Below are positions 6,906-13,921 of a stretch of DNA of 64,000 nt, in pieces. The translations under genes were made by a program, and so were the position numbers. The notes beneath the pieces were generated by a model. It worked only from the letters and a program-made list of their open reading frames with translations, was not told the DNA's origin and did no database searches. This DNA is from JALYZC01 sp963725645 (GTDB lineage: Bacteria > Actinomycetota > Thermoleophilia > Solirubrobacterales > Solirubrobacteraceae): contig CAVRZD010000002.1 in assembly GCA_963725645.1 (NCBI GenBank), positions 496,001 through 560,000 of the forward strand, in the 5' to 3' direction. Within the stretch, counting starts at the first letter, position 1. Each line of letters starts with the position of its first letter.

Positions 6906-7449
6906 GCTGGCCGCAGCCGCCTCGGCGCGCAGCCCGCGAGGGTGCCATTCAGGACCTGCAGCGGCGGCAGCAGCAGCAAGGCCGGGACAAACTGACCGGT
7001 TGACCAAGGTCAATCGCTACCCGAATGGAGCCTTGGCGTGGAAGCGTCGTGGAAGCAACGAACCGCAGCAGATCGCAACAGAGCAATCTCGCGTTCAAGC
7101 GACCGACTCCGATCTGACGCGGCTCGGCAGCAGACCGCAGCAGATGGCGGCAGCCGGCCCGCGCCTTACAAGCAGGAGGTCGCAGGTTCGAGCCCTGCAC
7201 CGCCCATCGCGGCTTTGAGCCCCGTCGTGACGGCGCTACTGCGGGGGCGACCCGAGCCCCTACAGGTACGGTTTGCTGGGTTTGGTGTGGCGGATATGGT
7301 TGACGGGTGCACGTCGCAAGGCGTCGGGCCTGCCCGTCGATTCGGGCCAGGCCTCCGGGCGCTCTCTCTCTATTCCTGGCATTGGGCGATCGCGAGGCCG
7401 TCCGTGGCTCCGCGGGACTGAGGCTGGCCCGCCCGACCTCCTCGCTGTC
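6906..7449. other. Intergenic region with palindrome and tRNA-Val-derived repeat
   Basis: No gene is recognised. It holds the perfect palindrome TTGACCAAGGTCAA (7000-7013), the motif CCGCAGCAGAT twice (about 7065 and 7135), and the tRNA-Val 3' fragment described separately. The repeated motif near a tRNA fragment is the kind of arrangement seen at integrase arm sites, but this is an inference. Confidence 0.4.
7115..7206 (+). repeat. Att-like direct repeat ending in a tRNA-Val(TAC) 3' half, copy 1
   Basis: 7165-7206 is the 3' part of a tRNA-Val: the anticodon loop CTTACAA, the variable and T-arm sequence with GGTTCGAGCC, and the acceptor strand ACCGCCCA. No matching 5' half precedes it, so it is not a functional tRNA. 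About 50 bp before it are also shared with 9162-9211. Integrases of many islands recombine in the anticodon loop and leave exactly this piece behind. Confidence 0.7.
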
Positions 7450-9075
7450 ATGACGACACACGGCACACTCTTCGCCACGGCGGTCGCGCTCCTCGTCGCG
7501 CTGGGTGCGTCGCCCGCCCGTGCGGCCGACAACCAGACCGTTTCCGACCTCGCGGGCTGCTCCGGCCCGACCGACCCCGATTGCTCGGTCCCACCCGGGG
7601 CTCCGCCGGCTGGAGGTGGAGGAGGTGCGCCGCCGGGGGCGGCCGAGGCCCCGAAGCTCGTCGCTTGGACGAGCGCCTACGACATCAACCCGTTCAATGG
7701 CGGCAAGGGCGGCATCTTCGTGAGCTTCGCCAACGGCAGCGCCCAGCGCAGGCTGACCGAGTTCTCCAACGGGAACAAGGATTTCACGCCGCACGGCCTC
7801 AACGCGCCCGACGATCACCCGTCCTTCAGCCACGACGGCCGGCAGATCGTGTTCACGTCGAACCGCGCGAACCGTGACGACTGGGACATCTACGTGATGG
7901 ATGTCAACGGCACGAACGTCCGGCGCCTGACGAATTCTCCGGGACTGGACACCGAGCCGGTCTTCTCGCCCGACGACCAGCTGATCGTCTTCTCCTCGGC
8001 CCGCACGGGCAACCTCGGCCTGTGGGCGATGCGCGCCGACGGCTCCAATCAGACGCTGCTGCTCGACTCGCCGATCGCTGAAATCGAGCCCGCGTGGCGG
8101 CCCGACGGCAACCAGATCCTCTTCACCCGCTCGGTCGTGGAGGGCGACAAGGACCTCTTCACGCTCGACGTCACCCGCCCGAAGTTCAGCGGGCGCCTGC
8201 CGGGCTCGCCCGACCTCGTCCCGGGTGCGATCCGCCAGATCACGAGCGCGACGGGCGAGGATCACGACGCGACCTACTCGCCCGACGGGACCGAGATCGT
8301 GTTCACGACGCAGCGCGAGCCGTTCTCGCCGCCGTTCGGCAACAGCCACAAGCTGCGGCTCGACACGCTCGCAGACGTCGGCGACCTCACAAGCGACCTG
8401 CGCCTCGGCGCGATCGACCCGTTCTGGTCCTTCGACGGCAAGCGGATCGCGTTCTTCAAGAGCTCGACGCGGTTCGTGCACAGCCCCCAGGAGCTGTGGA
8501 TCATGGCCTCCAACGGGACTCAGAAGGCGCACCTCCCCGGCGGCACAGGAGTCGTGAACGTGCACCCGGCGATCGGCCGCGTGGCCGACGCCGACGGCAA
8601 TAGCACGGCCGACTTCCTCCAGAGCGGCAGCGTCGGCCGCCCGACGCTGCGGGTCGCTCGCCGCGTGCGCGCGGGCCACCGCTTCACGCTGACCCTCGGC
8701 TGGCTGCATCCGCTGCGCTGGAGCCTGCTGCGCAGCGAGCAGCTCGCCGTCACGCTCGGCAGGTCGCCGGTCGGGCTCGTCCGCTTCGACATCCCGACCC
8801 GGCTGTTCTTCCTGTGGGACTCGGCACACGGTCGCTACGGCGCGCACGGCCGCGCCGGCCAGCGCCGGACCCTGCACGCCGGAGCTCTCTCGCTCGACCT
8901 GCGGCACACGCACGTGATCAAGGTGAATCGGCGGAAGCTGACGCTCGAGCTGGGGCTGGCGTTCGACCGCCGCGCCCGCGGACGGACGCTCGGGCTCGAG
9001 GCGCGCGCCGATGACGCACGCGGCGACAGCCAGCAGGATCGAAGGACCCGGGCACAGATCAGCGTGACGCGCTGA
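7450..9075 (+). CDS. Secreted TolB-like beta-propeller (PD40) protein
   Basis: 541 residues from ATG 7450. Residues 1-24 form a signal peptide (hydrophobic LFATAVALLVALGASPARA, cleavage likely after ARA). Residues ~60-370 hold WD40-like/PD40 repeats: HPSFSHDGRQIVFTSNR, EPVFSPDDQLIVFSSAR, EPAWRPDGNQILFTRS, DATYSPDGTEIVFTTQR, DPFWSFDGKRIAFFKS. This is the TolB-type propeller usually involved in protein binding at the cell surface. The C-terminal ~140 residues are Arg-rich beta sequence without a known domain. The gene is alone between two att-like tRNA-Val repeats, hence a cargo gene of a small integrated segment or a gene caught between two insertions. It has no TolA/Pal partners, which fits an actinobacterium. 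Confidence 0.8.
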   Translation: MTTHGTLFATAVALLVALGASPARAADNQTVSDLAGCSGPTDPDCSVPPGAPPAGGGGGAPPGAAEAPKLVAWTSAYDINPFNGGKGGIFVSFANGSAQRRLTEFSNGNKDFTPHGLNAPDDHPSFSHDGRQIVFTSNRANRDDWDIYVMDVNGTNVRRLTNSPGLDTEPVFSPDDQLIVFSSARTGNLGLWAMRADGSNQTLLLDSPIAEIEPAWRPDGNQILFTRSVVEGDKDLFTLDVTRPKFSGRLPGSPDLVPGAIRQITSATGEDHDATYSPDGTEIVFTTQREPFSPPFGNSHKLRLDTLADVGDLTSDLRLGAIDPFWSFDGKRIAFFKSSTRFVHSPQELWIMASNGTQKAHLPGGTGVVNVHPAIGRVADADGNSTADFLQSGSVGRPTLRVARRVRAGHRFTLTLGWLHPLRWSLLRSEQLAVTLGRSPVGLVRFDIPTRLFFLWDSAHGRYGAHGRAGQRRTLHAGALSLDLRHTHVIKVNRRKLTLELGLAFDRRARGRTLGLEARADDARGDSQQDRRTRAQISVTR

Positions 9076-9161
9076 GAACCAGCGTCACCACACAGGGTCG
9101 CCAACCGAGCTGCTTCAGCGCGCGCGACAAGCCGGCTGGGTCGAACCAAGGACCCCCAATC

Positions 9162-9253
9162 GGACGCGACTCGGCGGCAGACCGCAGCAGATGGCAGTAG
9201 CCGTCGCGCGCCTTACAAGCAGGAGGTCGCAGGTTCGAGCCCTGCACCGCCCA
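9162..9253 (+). repeat. Att-like direct repeat ending in a tRNA-Val(TAC) 3' half, copy 2
   Basis: 9212-9253 is identical to 7165-7206 (42 bp), and the preceding 50 bp (GACGCGACTCGGCGGCAGACC and so on) match the first copy with a few changes. Together the copies bracket about 2 kb carrying the TolB-like gene. Confidence 0.7.
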
Positions 9254-9355
9254 TGGATTTCGAGGCCCGTGGTGACCGCTTTGCCGCTCGCGAGCGAGAC
9301 CCTGGCTGCATGGTCAGGAGCGTTGTGGAAGCGCCCGGACGATCAAGTGGCGGCT

Positions 9356-9562
9356 CTAGCGCGTCCGTCGCTGCGCAAAGGTCGACGGGGCGCGCGGAGG
9401 ATCGGCGGCCTCCGCCTCGGCAGCATCGTCGAGGGCCCACACGAGCCGTTCAACCAGCTGATCGCGGCAATGCACGTCGGCGAGCAGCGTCGGCGTCAGT
9501 TCCTCTGAGAGCACGAGCGTCTGGCTGGATTCGGTGTCCGCCGTGACGAGTAGATGGGGCAT
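9356..9562 (-). CDS. Small hypothetical protein
   Basis: 68 residues: MPHLLVTADTESSQTLVLSE, then LTPTLLADVHCRDQLVERLV, then WALDDAAEAEAADPPRA and a short basic tail. The composition (few Arg before the tail, regular alternation of hydrophobic residues) is that of a real protein rather than a GC-driven shadow frame. It starts seven bases downstream of the stop of the gene at 9570 in the same direction, so the pair is likely an operon. No family is recognised. Confidence 0.45.
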   Translation of the reverse strand: MPHLLVTADTESSQTLVLSEELTPTLLADVHCRDQLVERLVWALDDAAEAEAADPPRAPSTFAQRRTR

Positions 9563-9569
9563 CAGCGAA

Positions 9570-10010
9570 TCAACCGCTCGATGGCGTGGGCTTGTCGCGG
9601 CGCATGCTGATCGACGTCGGGGTTTCTTGCCGCGCGTCGCGCGTCCGAGTTACCGCGTGGAGGACGTGGGAGCGGCGCTTGAACTTGCGTTCGTACTCCC
9701 GCACGCGTTTGGCGGTGTCGAGATCGGCGCCGTCGAGCGCCGTCGAGATCTGCTCGGACTCGAGGGCGTCGTAGTCGGGCAGCGGTTCGCGACCACGCAG
9801 GTAGCGCAGCTTGTTGAGCACCTTTGGGCGGTCTCTGTGAGACCGCTCGTGGGTCTCGATGGTCGCAAGCTCGCTCTGCGAGCGCTGCGCGAGCTGCCCG
9901 ACAACCTGCCTCGCGTCGAGGCGGTCATAGCCTTCGATCGGCGACTGGACCGCGCCGGCGCCGGCGCCGGCGTCGGAGCGGTGGCGGTGAACGGTTTGGA
10001 GGAGTGTCAT
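9570..10010 (-). CDS. Conserved actinobacterial protein with two YDxL-type repeats
   Basis: 146 residues. Two related segments can be seen: IEGYDRLDARQVVGQLAQRS followed by a helix with ETHERSHRDRPKVLNKLRYLRG, and PDYDALESEQISTALDGADL followed by VREYERKFKRRSHVLHAV. Each pairs a short G/D-Y-D-x-L helix cap with a basic YER/HER helix, an arrangement found in small actinobacterial proteins of unknown function, often near lipid or membrane genes. ATG 10010 has GGAG seven bases upstream, and GAGTATCCCGC about 30 bases further up offers a -10-like box. It is followed by the small gene at 9356. The function is unknown. Confidence 0.6.
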   Translation of the reverse strand: MTLLQTVHRHRSDAGAGAGAVQSPIEGYDRLDARQVVGQLAQRSQSELATIETHERSHRDRPKVLNKLRYLRGREPLPDYDALESEQISTALDGADLDTAKRVREYERKFKRRSHVLHAVTRTRDARQETPTSISMRRDKPTPSSG

Positions 10011-10109
10011 GGTGATCTCCGGTCGGTGAACTGCGGGATACTCGGCAGCCGGCCGAGGCGCCGGCGGCGGGCCAGCGGATCGGGAGCGGCGGGTGAAGAG
10101 GTGCTGCGC

Positions 10110-10259
10110 CTACTGCCCGAAGGCGGCAGCGGCTTGGATCGCCACGAGGACCGTCACGAAGAGCGCGGCCGCGAGGAACGCCGCGAAGGCCGTCACCGCG
10201 AGGACGAATCCCAGCCTCTGGAGGCCCCAGCTGACGGCGTGAAGTGTGTCCTGCATCAT
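10110..10259 (-). CDS. Single-pass small membrane protein
   Basis: 49 residues with one clear transmembrane helix (LGFVLAVTAFAAFLAAALFV and on to AIQAAA) after a short amphipathic N-terminus (MMQDTLHAVSWGLQR). The start is supported by a full AGGAGGT Shine-Dalgarno eight bases before the double ATG at 10259/10256, unusual strength for this region. No domain is recognised; proteins of this size and shape often tune membrane complexes, but nothing here says which. It lies upstream of, and codirectional with, the gene at 9570. Confidence 0.6.
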   Translation of the reverse strand: MMQDTLHAVSWGLQRLGFVLAVTAFAAFLAAALFVTVLVAIQAAAAFGQ

Positions 10260-10587
10260 CGTGTGTGACCTCCTGTCGCCGACCCACGGGGCGGCGGAGC
10301 CCCGTGGGCACAACGCTCGTATGGAAGCGGACTTGCTCCGGCTTTCAGAAGCCGCGAACCGCTTAGGCGGAGGCCAAATTGTCGGCTGGTCAACTAGCGA
10401 AGAGTCGGCTAGTTGGCGACCGTCCACTACTGACCGTACTCCGATTCTCGCCAGATTGGAGATTCCTTTGGCCCGCGGCACCCGCGAGCCACTCAGGACA
10501 CAGAAACCGATTGGACAGAGAACCGATCGAGTTCTTCGAGCGCGTCTCAAGTAGAGTCGTCCGCACCCGAATCAGGAGCACCTCGCC
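10260..10587. other. Intergenic region with an inverted repeat
   Basis: Between two divergent small genes. The main feature is a perfect inverted repeat CAACTAGC-9 bp-GCTAGTTG at 10391-10415, a plausible operator or hairpin. A Shine-Dalgarno (AGGAGC) precedes the gene at 10588. No gene is seen in the interval. Confidence 0.45.
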
Positions 10588-10863
10588 GTGAGCGTACTTA
10601 TCCGCTTTGCCCCCGCCGCCTTGACCGCCGAGCAGTACGACGAGAGTGTCCGTCGGCTCGAGGAGACCGGGGACTTTCCCCCCGATGGCCTCGATTACCA
10701 CGTCTGCTTCGGCTCGGAAGGCAATCTCCGGGTCAGTGAGATCTGGGACTCACAGGAGCAGCTCGATGCGTTTGGCAAGCGCCTTATGCCGGTGCTGGCC
10801 GACGTGGGGATAGATCCGGGCGAGCCGGAGCTGATGGAAATTCACAACCTCGTGAAGCGCTAG
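10588..10863 (+). CDS. Small alpha-beta protein, ferredoxin-like (ABM/Dabb-type) fold suspected
   Basis: 91 residues starting at GTG with AGGAGC nine bases upstream. The order strand (VLIRFAP), helix (LTAEQYDESVRRLEETG), strand (YHVCFGSEGNLRVSEIW), helix (SQEQLDAFGKRLMPVLADVG), strand (PELMEIHNLVKR) is that of dimeric alpha-beta barrel proteins such as antibiotic-biosynthesis monooxygenase-like domains. The phrase VSEIWDSQEQLDAFGKRL is typical of this family in actinobacteria, where most members have no known reaction. It is monocistronic. Confidence 0.65.
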   Translation: MSVLIRFAPAALTAEQYDESVRRLEETGDFPPDGLDYHVCFGSEGNLRVSEIWDSQEQLDAFGKRLMPVLADVGIDPGEPELMEIHNLVKR

Positions 10864-11037
10864 CTGAGCCGAAGCCCCGACCGCCGCTCCCGTGCCACGC
10901 TGAATCCGGGCACGCCGGGACCGCGATCCCAATCCACCGCGACCTCGCCGCCGTGCCGTGGCGCGCGCAGGTGAGCGGAATTCAGGGGCGCGTTCGCGTC
11001 TGCGCCCTCGGTTAGGCGGAGCCGACGACAGCCAGAA

Positions 11038-11072
11038 CCTACCTCGGGTAGGAATTTTGCTACCTTGGGTAG
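11038..11072. promoter_or_regulatory. Tandem palindromic operator ahead of the hydrolase/P450/BVMO operon
   Basis: Two palindromes: CCTACCTCGGGTAGG (11038-11052) and CTACCTTGGGTAG (11060-11072), both of the form CTACC-3 bp-GGTAG, with centres 21 bp apart, i.e. two helical turns. They end three bases before the GTG start at 11076, so bound protein would cover the promoter or first bases of the message. The form is common for TetR-type regulators. No regulator gene for it lies in the window next to the operon. Confidence 0.65.
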
Positions 11073-11075
11073 GAA

Positions 11076-11597
11076 GTGAGCGTGCGGGACGCCACCCCAA
11101 GTGCCAGACGCGACGCCGAGCGCACCACCCGGGCCGCGCCCCTGGGTGCTGAGCGCCGCCAGCCGACGCGCCGGCGCAGGCTCGGGCCGGGGAAGATCGC
11201 CGCGGCCCTCGCGCTGGTCGCCGCGATGGCGCTGGGCAGCGCGCTGATGTGGATCGGTGTCCCGTTCGGGCTGCTCTGGCTGGCATCGCACCTCCAGCAG
11301 GGCGCCACTCCCTCGATGGGTCCCTACGTGCTCATCCTGGTTGCGCTGCCGGCGTCCATGATCATCATCGGGAGGGTTCTGGCAGCGCTGGACCGGCGCT
11401 TCTCACGGGTCACGGGCTACGACCCCAACGACCGCCCGATCCCGGCCCCGTGGCACAAGAGCATGCGAGGCGAGCGCGGCTCCCTGCGCAAGCGCACCGT
11501 GCTCGACGTCGTGATGATCGCGAGTGTCACGCTCGCGGGAGCGCTGTTCGCCGTCTGGTTCTTTCTCCTCGCCCACCCCGGACTACCGCACACGTAG
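11076..11597 (+). CDS. Membrane protein of unknown function, first gene of the operon
   Basis: 173 residues: a basic, disordered N-terminus (about 40 residues), then hydrophobic segments IAAALALVAAMALGSALMW, FGLLWLASHL, YVLILVALPASMIIIGRVL and VVMIASVTLAGALFAVWFF, giving three to four membrane helices with a polar loop containing YDPNDRPIPAPWHKSMRGER. No family name is recognised. It begins directly after the double operator and ends 12 bp before the alpha/beta hydrolase gene, so it is probably cotranscribed with it. A role as membrane anchor or small carrier for the oxidative enzymes is possible but not shown. Confidence 0.65.
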   Translation: MSVRDATPSARRDAERTTRAAPLGAERRQPTRRRRLGPGKIAAALALVAAMALGSALMWIGVPFGLLWLASHLQQGATPSMGPYVLILVALPASMIIIGRVLAALDRRFSRVTGYDPNDRPIPAPWHKSMRGERGSLRKRTVLDVVMIASVTLAGALFAVWFFLLAHPGLPHT

Positions 11598-11609
11598 GGT
11601 GGCGACAAC

Positions 11610-12533
11610 GTGAGCGATCGTCGGGTTGCGAGCGCGGGCGTGGACCTGGCGGTGGCCGCGGAGGGAGACCGTGACCGTCCGACTGTGCTCCTGATCCACG
11701 GTTATCCGGACACCAAGGCCGTGTGGGACGAGGTCGCCCACGAGCTGGCCGCCGGGTTCCACGTCGTCCGCTACGACGTGCGCGGAGCCGGCGGCTCGAC
11801 CGCACCGCGCCGCGTCCCGGACTACCAGCTCGATCGCCTGATCGGCGACCTCGCGGCCGTGGCGCGCGCCGTGTCCCCCGACCGGCCGGTGCACGTGGTC
11901 GGCCATGACTGGGGCTCGACGCAGGCTTGGGCCGCCCTCCTCGACCCCCGCCTCGATGGCCGGATCGCCTCGTTCACCTCGATCTCGGGCCCGTGCCTCG
12001 ACCACGTGGCCCTGTGGATCCGCCGCCGGTTGCGTCGGCCGAACCCGCGGGCGCTCCGACAACTGGCCGGGCAGCTGGCGCGGTCCTGGTACCTGCTGGC
12101 ATTTTCGATCCCCGGGACGCCGCAGCTCGCGTGGCGCCTCGCGCTCGGGCGGCTGTGGCCCCGGATCCTCGCCCGCGTGGAGGGCATCCCGCCCCGCCCC
12201 GGCCATCCGGCGGACACGCTCGTCCGCGATGCCTGCACCACGCAACGGATCTACCGGGCGAACTGGCGCGCGCCGCTGGGCTCGCGGCGCGAGCCGCACA
12301 CGACGGTGCCGGTCCAGGTGATCGTGCCGACGCGCGACGCCTATGTCTCGCCCGCCCTCCAGGAGGACCTCGACCGCTTCGTGACCGACCTCCGGCGCAG
12401 GGAGGTTCGGGCGGGCCACTGGGTGATCCGCAGCCATGCGCCGACCGTCGCGCGGTGGATCGCCGCGTTCGTCGATCAGCGCGAGGGAGCGCCTCCGGCG
12501 CCGATGAACCGTCGGCCCGTGGAGGCGGCGTGA
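11610..12533 (+). CDS. Alpha/beta-fold hydrolase, epoxide-hydrolase-like
   Basis: 307 residues. The oxyanion segment LLIHGYPDTKAVW follows strand 3; YDVRGAGGSTAP is the conserved loop; the nucleophile elbow reads VVGHDWGSTQAW, with Asp in the nucleophile position (GHDWG) as in epoxide hydrolases and haloalkane dehalogenases rather than Ser as in esterases. A cap of several helices rich in Arg/Leu follows, and AGHWVIRSHAP supplies the catalytic His near the C-terminus. The start is GTG 11610; its stop overlaps the P450 start (GTGA). With a P450 and a flavin monooxygenase behind it, the enzyme probably opens an epoxide or cleaves an ester made by those partners. Confidence 0.82.
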   Translation: MSDRRVASAGVDLAVAAEGDRDRPTVLLIHGYPDTKAVWDEVAHELAAGFHVVRYDVRGAGGSTAPRRVPDYQLDRLIGDLAAVARAVSPDRPVHVVGHDWGSTQAWAALLDPRLDGRIASFTSISGPCLDHVALWIRRRLRRPNPRALRQLAGQLARSWYLLAFSIPGTPQLAWRLALGRLWPRILARVEGIPPRPGHPADTLVRDACTTQRIYRANWRAPLGSRREPHTTVPVQVIVPTRDAYVSPALQEDLDRFVTDLRRREVRAGHWVIRSHAPTVARWIAAFVDQREGAPPAPMNRRPVEAA

Positions 12534-13921
12534 GCGCGTCGCCGGCAGCCACCTCGCTGCCCCCGGGACCGCGCGACCCTTTCATGGCGCTCCAGGTGGC
12601 ACGCCTGCTGTTCCAGCGGGATGCCTACCTCGGTGCGCTGCGCCGCCGTTACGGCGATGTCTTCTCGCTGCGCGTGCCGGGCATCGGCAACGTGGTGGTC
12701 GTCTCCGAGCCCGAGCTGATCCGCCAGGTGCTCACCGGCGACTCCACCGTGCTCGAGGCGGGCGAGGGCAACAAGCCCCTGGCCGTCGTCCTGGGCTCGC
12801 GCTCGCTGCTGCTGCTCGATGGGGCCGAGCACCTGACCCAGCGCAAGCTCGTGCTCCCGCCATTCCACGGCGCGAACCTGGAGCACTACCGGGAGCTGAT
12901 GGGACAGCTCGCCGACGAGGCGCTCGACACGTGGCCGGTGGGGAGGCCGTTCGCGATGCTGCCGCGAATGCAGGCCCTGACGCTCGAGATCATCATGCGC
13001 GTCGTCTTCGACATCCAGGATCGCGCGCGGCTCGCAGAGCTGCGGCCGTTGCTGCGGCGCGTGCTGGCGCTTGTGACCTCGCATCAGGCGATCCCGCGCT
13101 ACGTCTTCCGTCGCGCGGGCGGGATGCGCACCTGGCGGGCCTTCCACCGCGCGGTGGCCGCCGCCGACGAGGTCCTGCTCGCCGAGATCGCCCGGCGGCG
13201 CGCCGACCCGGAGCTCGAGCAGCGCTCCGACATCGTCGCGATGCTGCTGCGGGCCCGCGACGAGGACGGGATGGGGCTGAGCGACATCGCGCTGCGCGAC
13301 CAGCTCATGACGCTCCTGATGGCCGGCCACGAGACCACGGCGACCGCGCTCGCCTGGACCTTCGAGCGCCTCCTGCGGCATCCCGACGCACTCGCCCGGC
13401 TCACGGCCGAGGCTCGCGACGGCGAGGACGACGCCTACGCCGGCGCGGTGGTGACTGAGGCGCTGCGCGCGCGGCCGCCGATCCCGTTCATTGCACGGCG
13501 CCTGACCGAGCCCTTCGAGCTGGGCGGGTACGTGATCCCGCCCAGGACGCGGATCGTCCCGATGATCCTCACGGTCCACCACCGGCGCGACCTATATCCG
13601 AAGCCCGGGGCCTTCCGGCCCGAGCGCTTCCTCGATGCGCGCCCGGACACCTACAGCTGGCTGCCGTTCGGCGGCGGCATCCGGCGCTGCATCGGCGCGA
13701 GCTTTGCCACGTTGGAGATGAAGGTGGTCCTCCACACCGTGTTGCGTCGCGGCCGCTTCGAGGCGGTCTCCCCGCGCGCGGAGCGCGGGATGCTGCACGC
13801 GATCTTCTTCCGCCCGACTCGGGGCGGGCGGGTCGTGCTGGCGGAGCGCGTCGCGGCACCACCACCGGCGCCGCAGGGCGTCGCGCCCGAGCGCTGCCCG
13901 GCCCACTCCGCGACGCCGTGA
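12530..13921 (+). CDS. Cytochrome P450
   Basis: 463 residues, full length for a bacterial class I P450. Landmarks: LPPGPRDPF proline hinge, AGHETT in the I helix (residue ~265, oxygen activation), TEALRARPP containing ExxR of the K helix, FRPERFL, and the heme loop FGGGIRRCIG with the thiolate Cys at residue 387. It belongs to the same subgroup as the P450 at 57129 (shared LLLLDGAEHL, LTLEII and RRCLG/RRCIG blocks). It is translationally coupled by 4-bp GTGA overlaps to the hydrolase upstream and the flavin monooxygenase downstream. No ferredoxin or reductase gene is nearby, so electrons must come from elsewhere. The substrate is unknown. Confidence 0.93.
   Translation: MSASPAATSLPPGPRDPFMALQVARLLFQRDAYLGALRRRYGDVFSLRVPGIGNVVVVSEPELIRQVLTGDSTVLEAGEGNKPLAVVLGSRSLLLLDGAEHLTQRKLVLPPFHGANLEHYRELMGQLADEALDTWPVGRPFAMLPRMQALTLEIIMRVVFDIQDRARLAELRPLLRRVLALVTSHQAIPRYVFRRAGGMRTWRAFHRAVAAADEVLLAEIARRRADPELEQRSDIVAMLLRARDEDGMGLSDIALRDQLMTLLMAGHETTATALAWTFERLLRHPDALARLTAEARDGEDDAYAGAVVTEALRARPPIPFIARRLTEPFELGGYVIPPRTRIVPMILTVHHRRDLYPKPGAFRPERFLDARPDTYSWLPFGGGIRRCIGASFATLEMKVVLHTVLRRGRFEAVSPRAERGMLHAIFFRPTRGGRVVLAERVAAPPPAPQGVAPERCPAHSATP

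Noticed and set aside
7165..9253. Functional tRNA-Val genes
   Set aside because: Both copies start at the anticodon loop; the sequence before them cannot form the acceptor, D and anticodon 5' strands.
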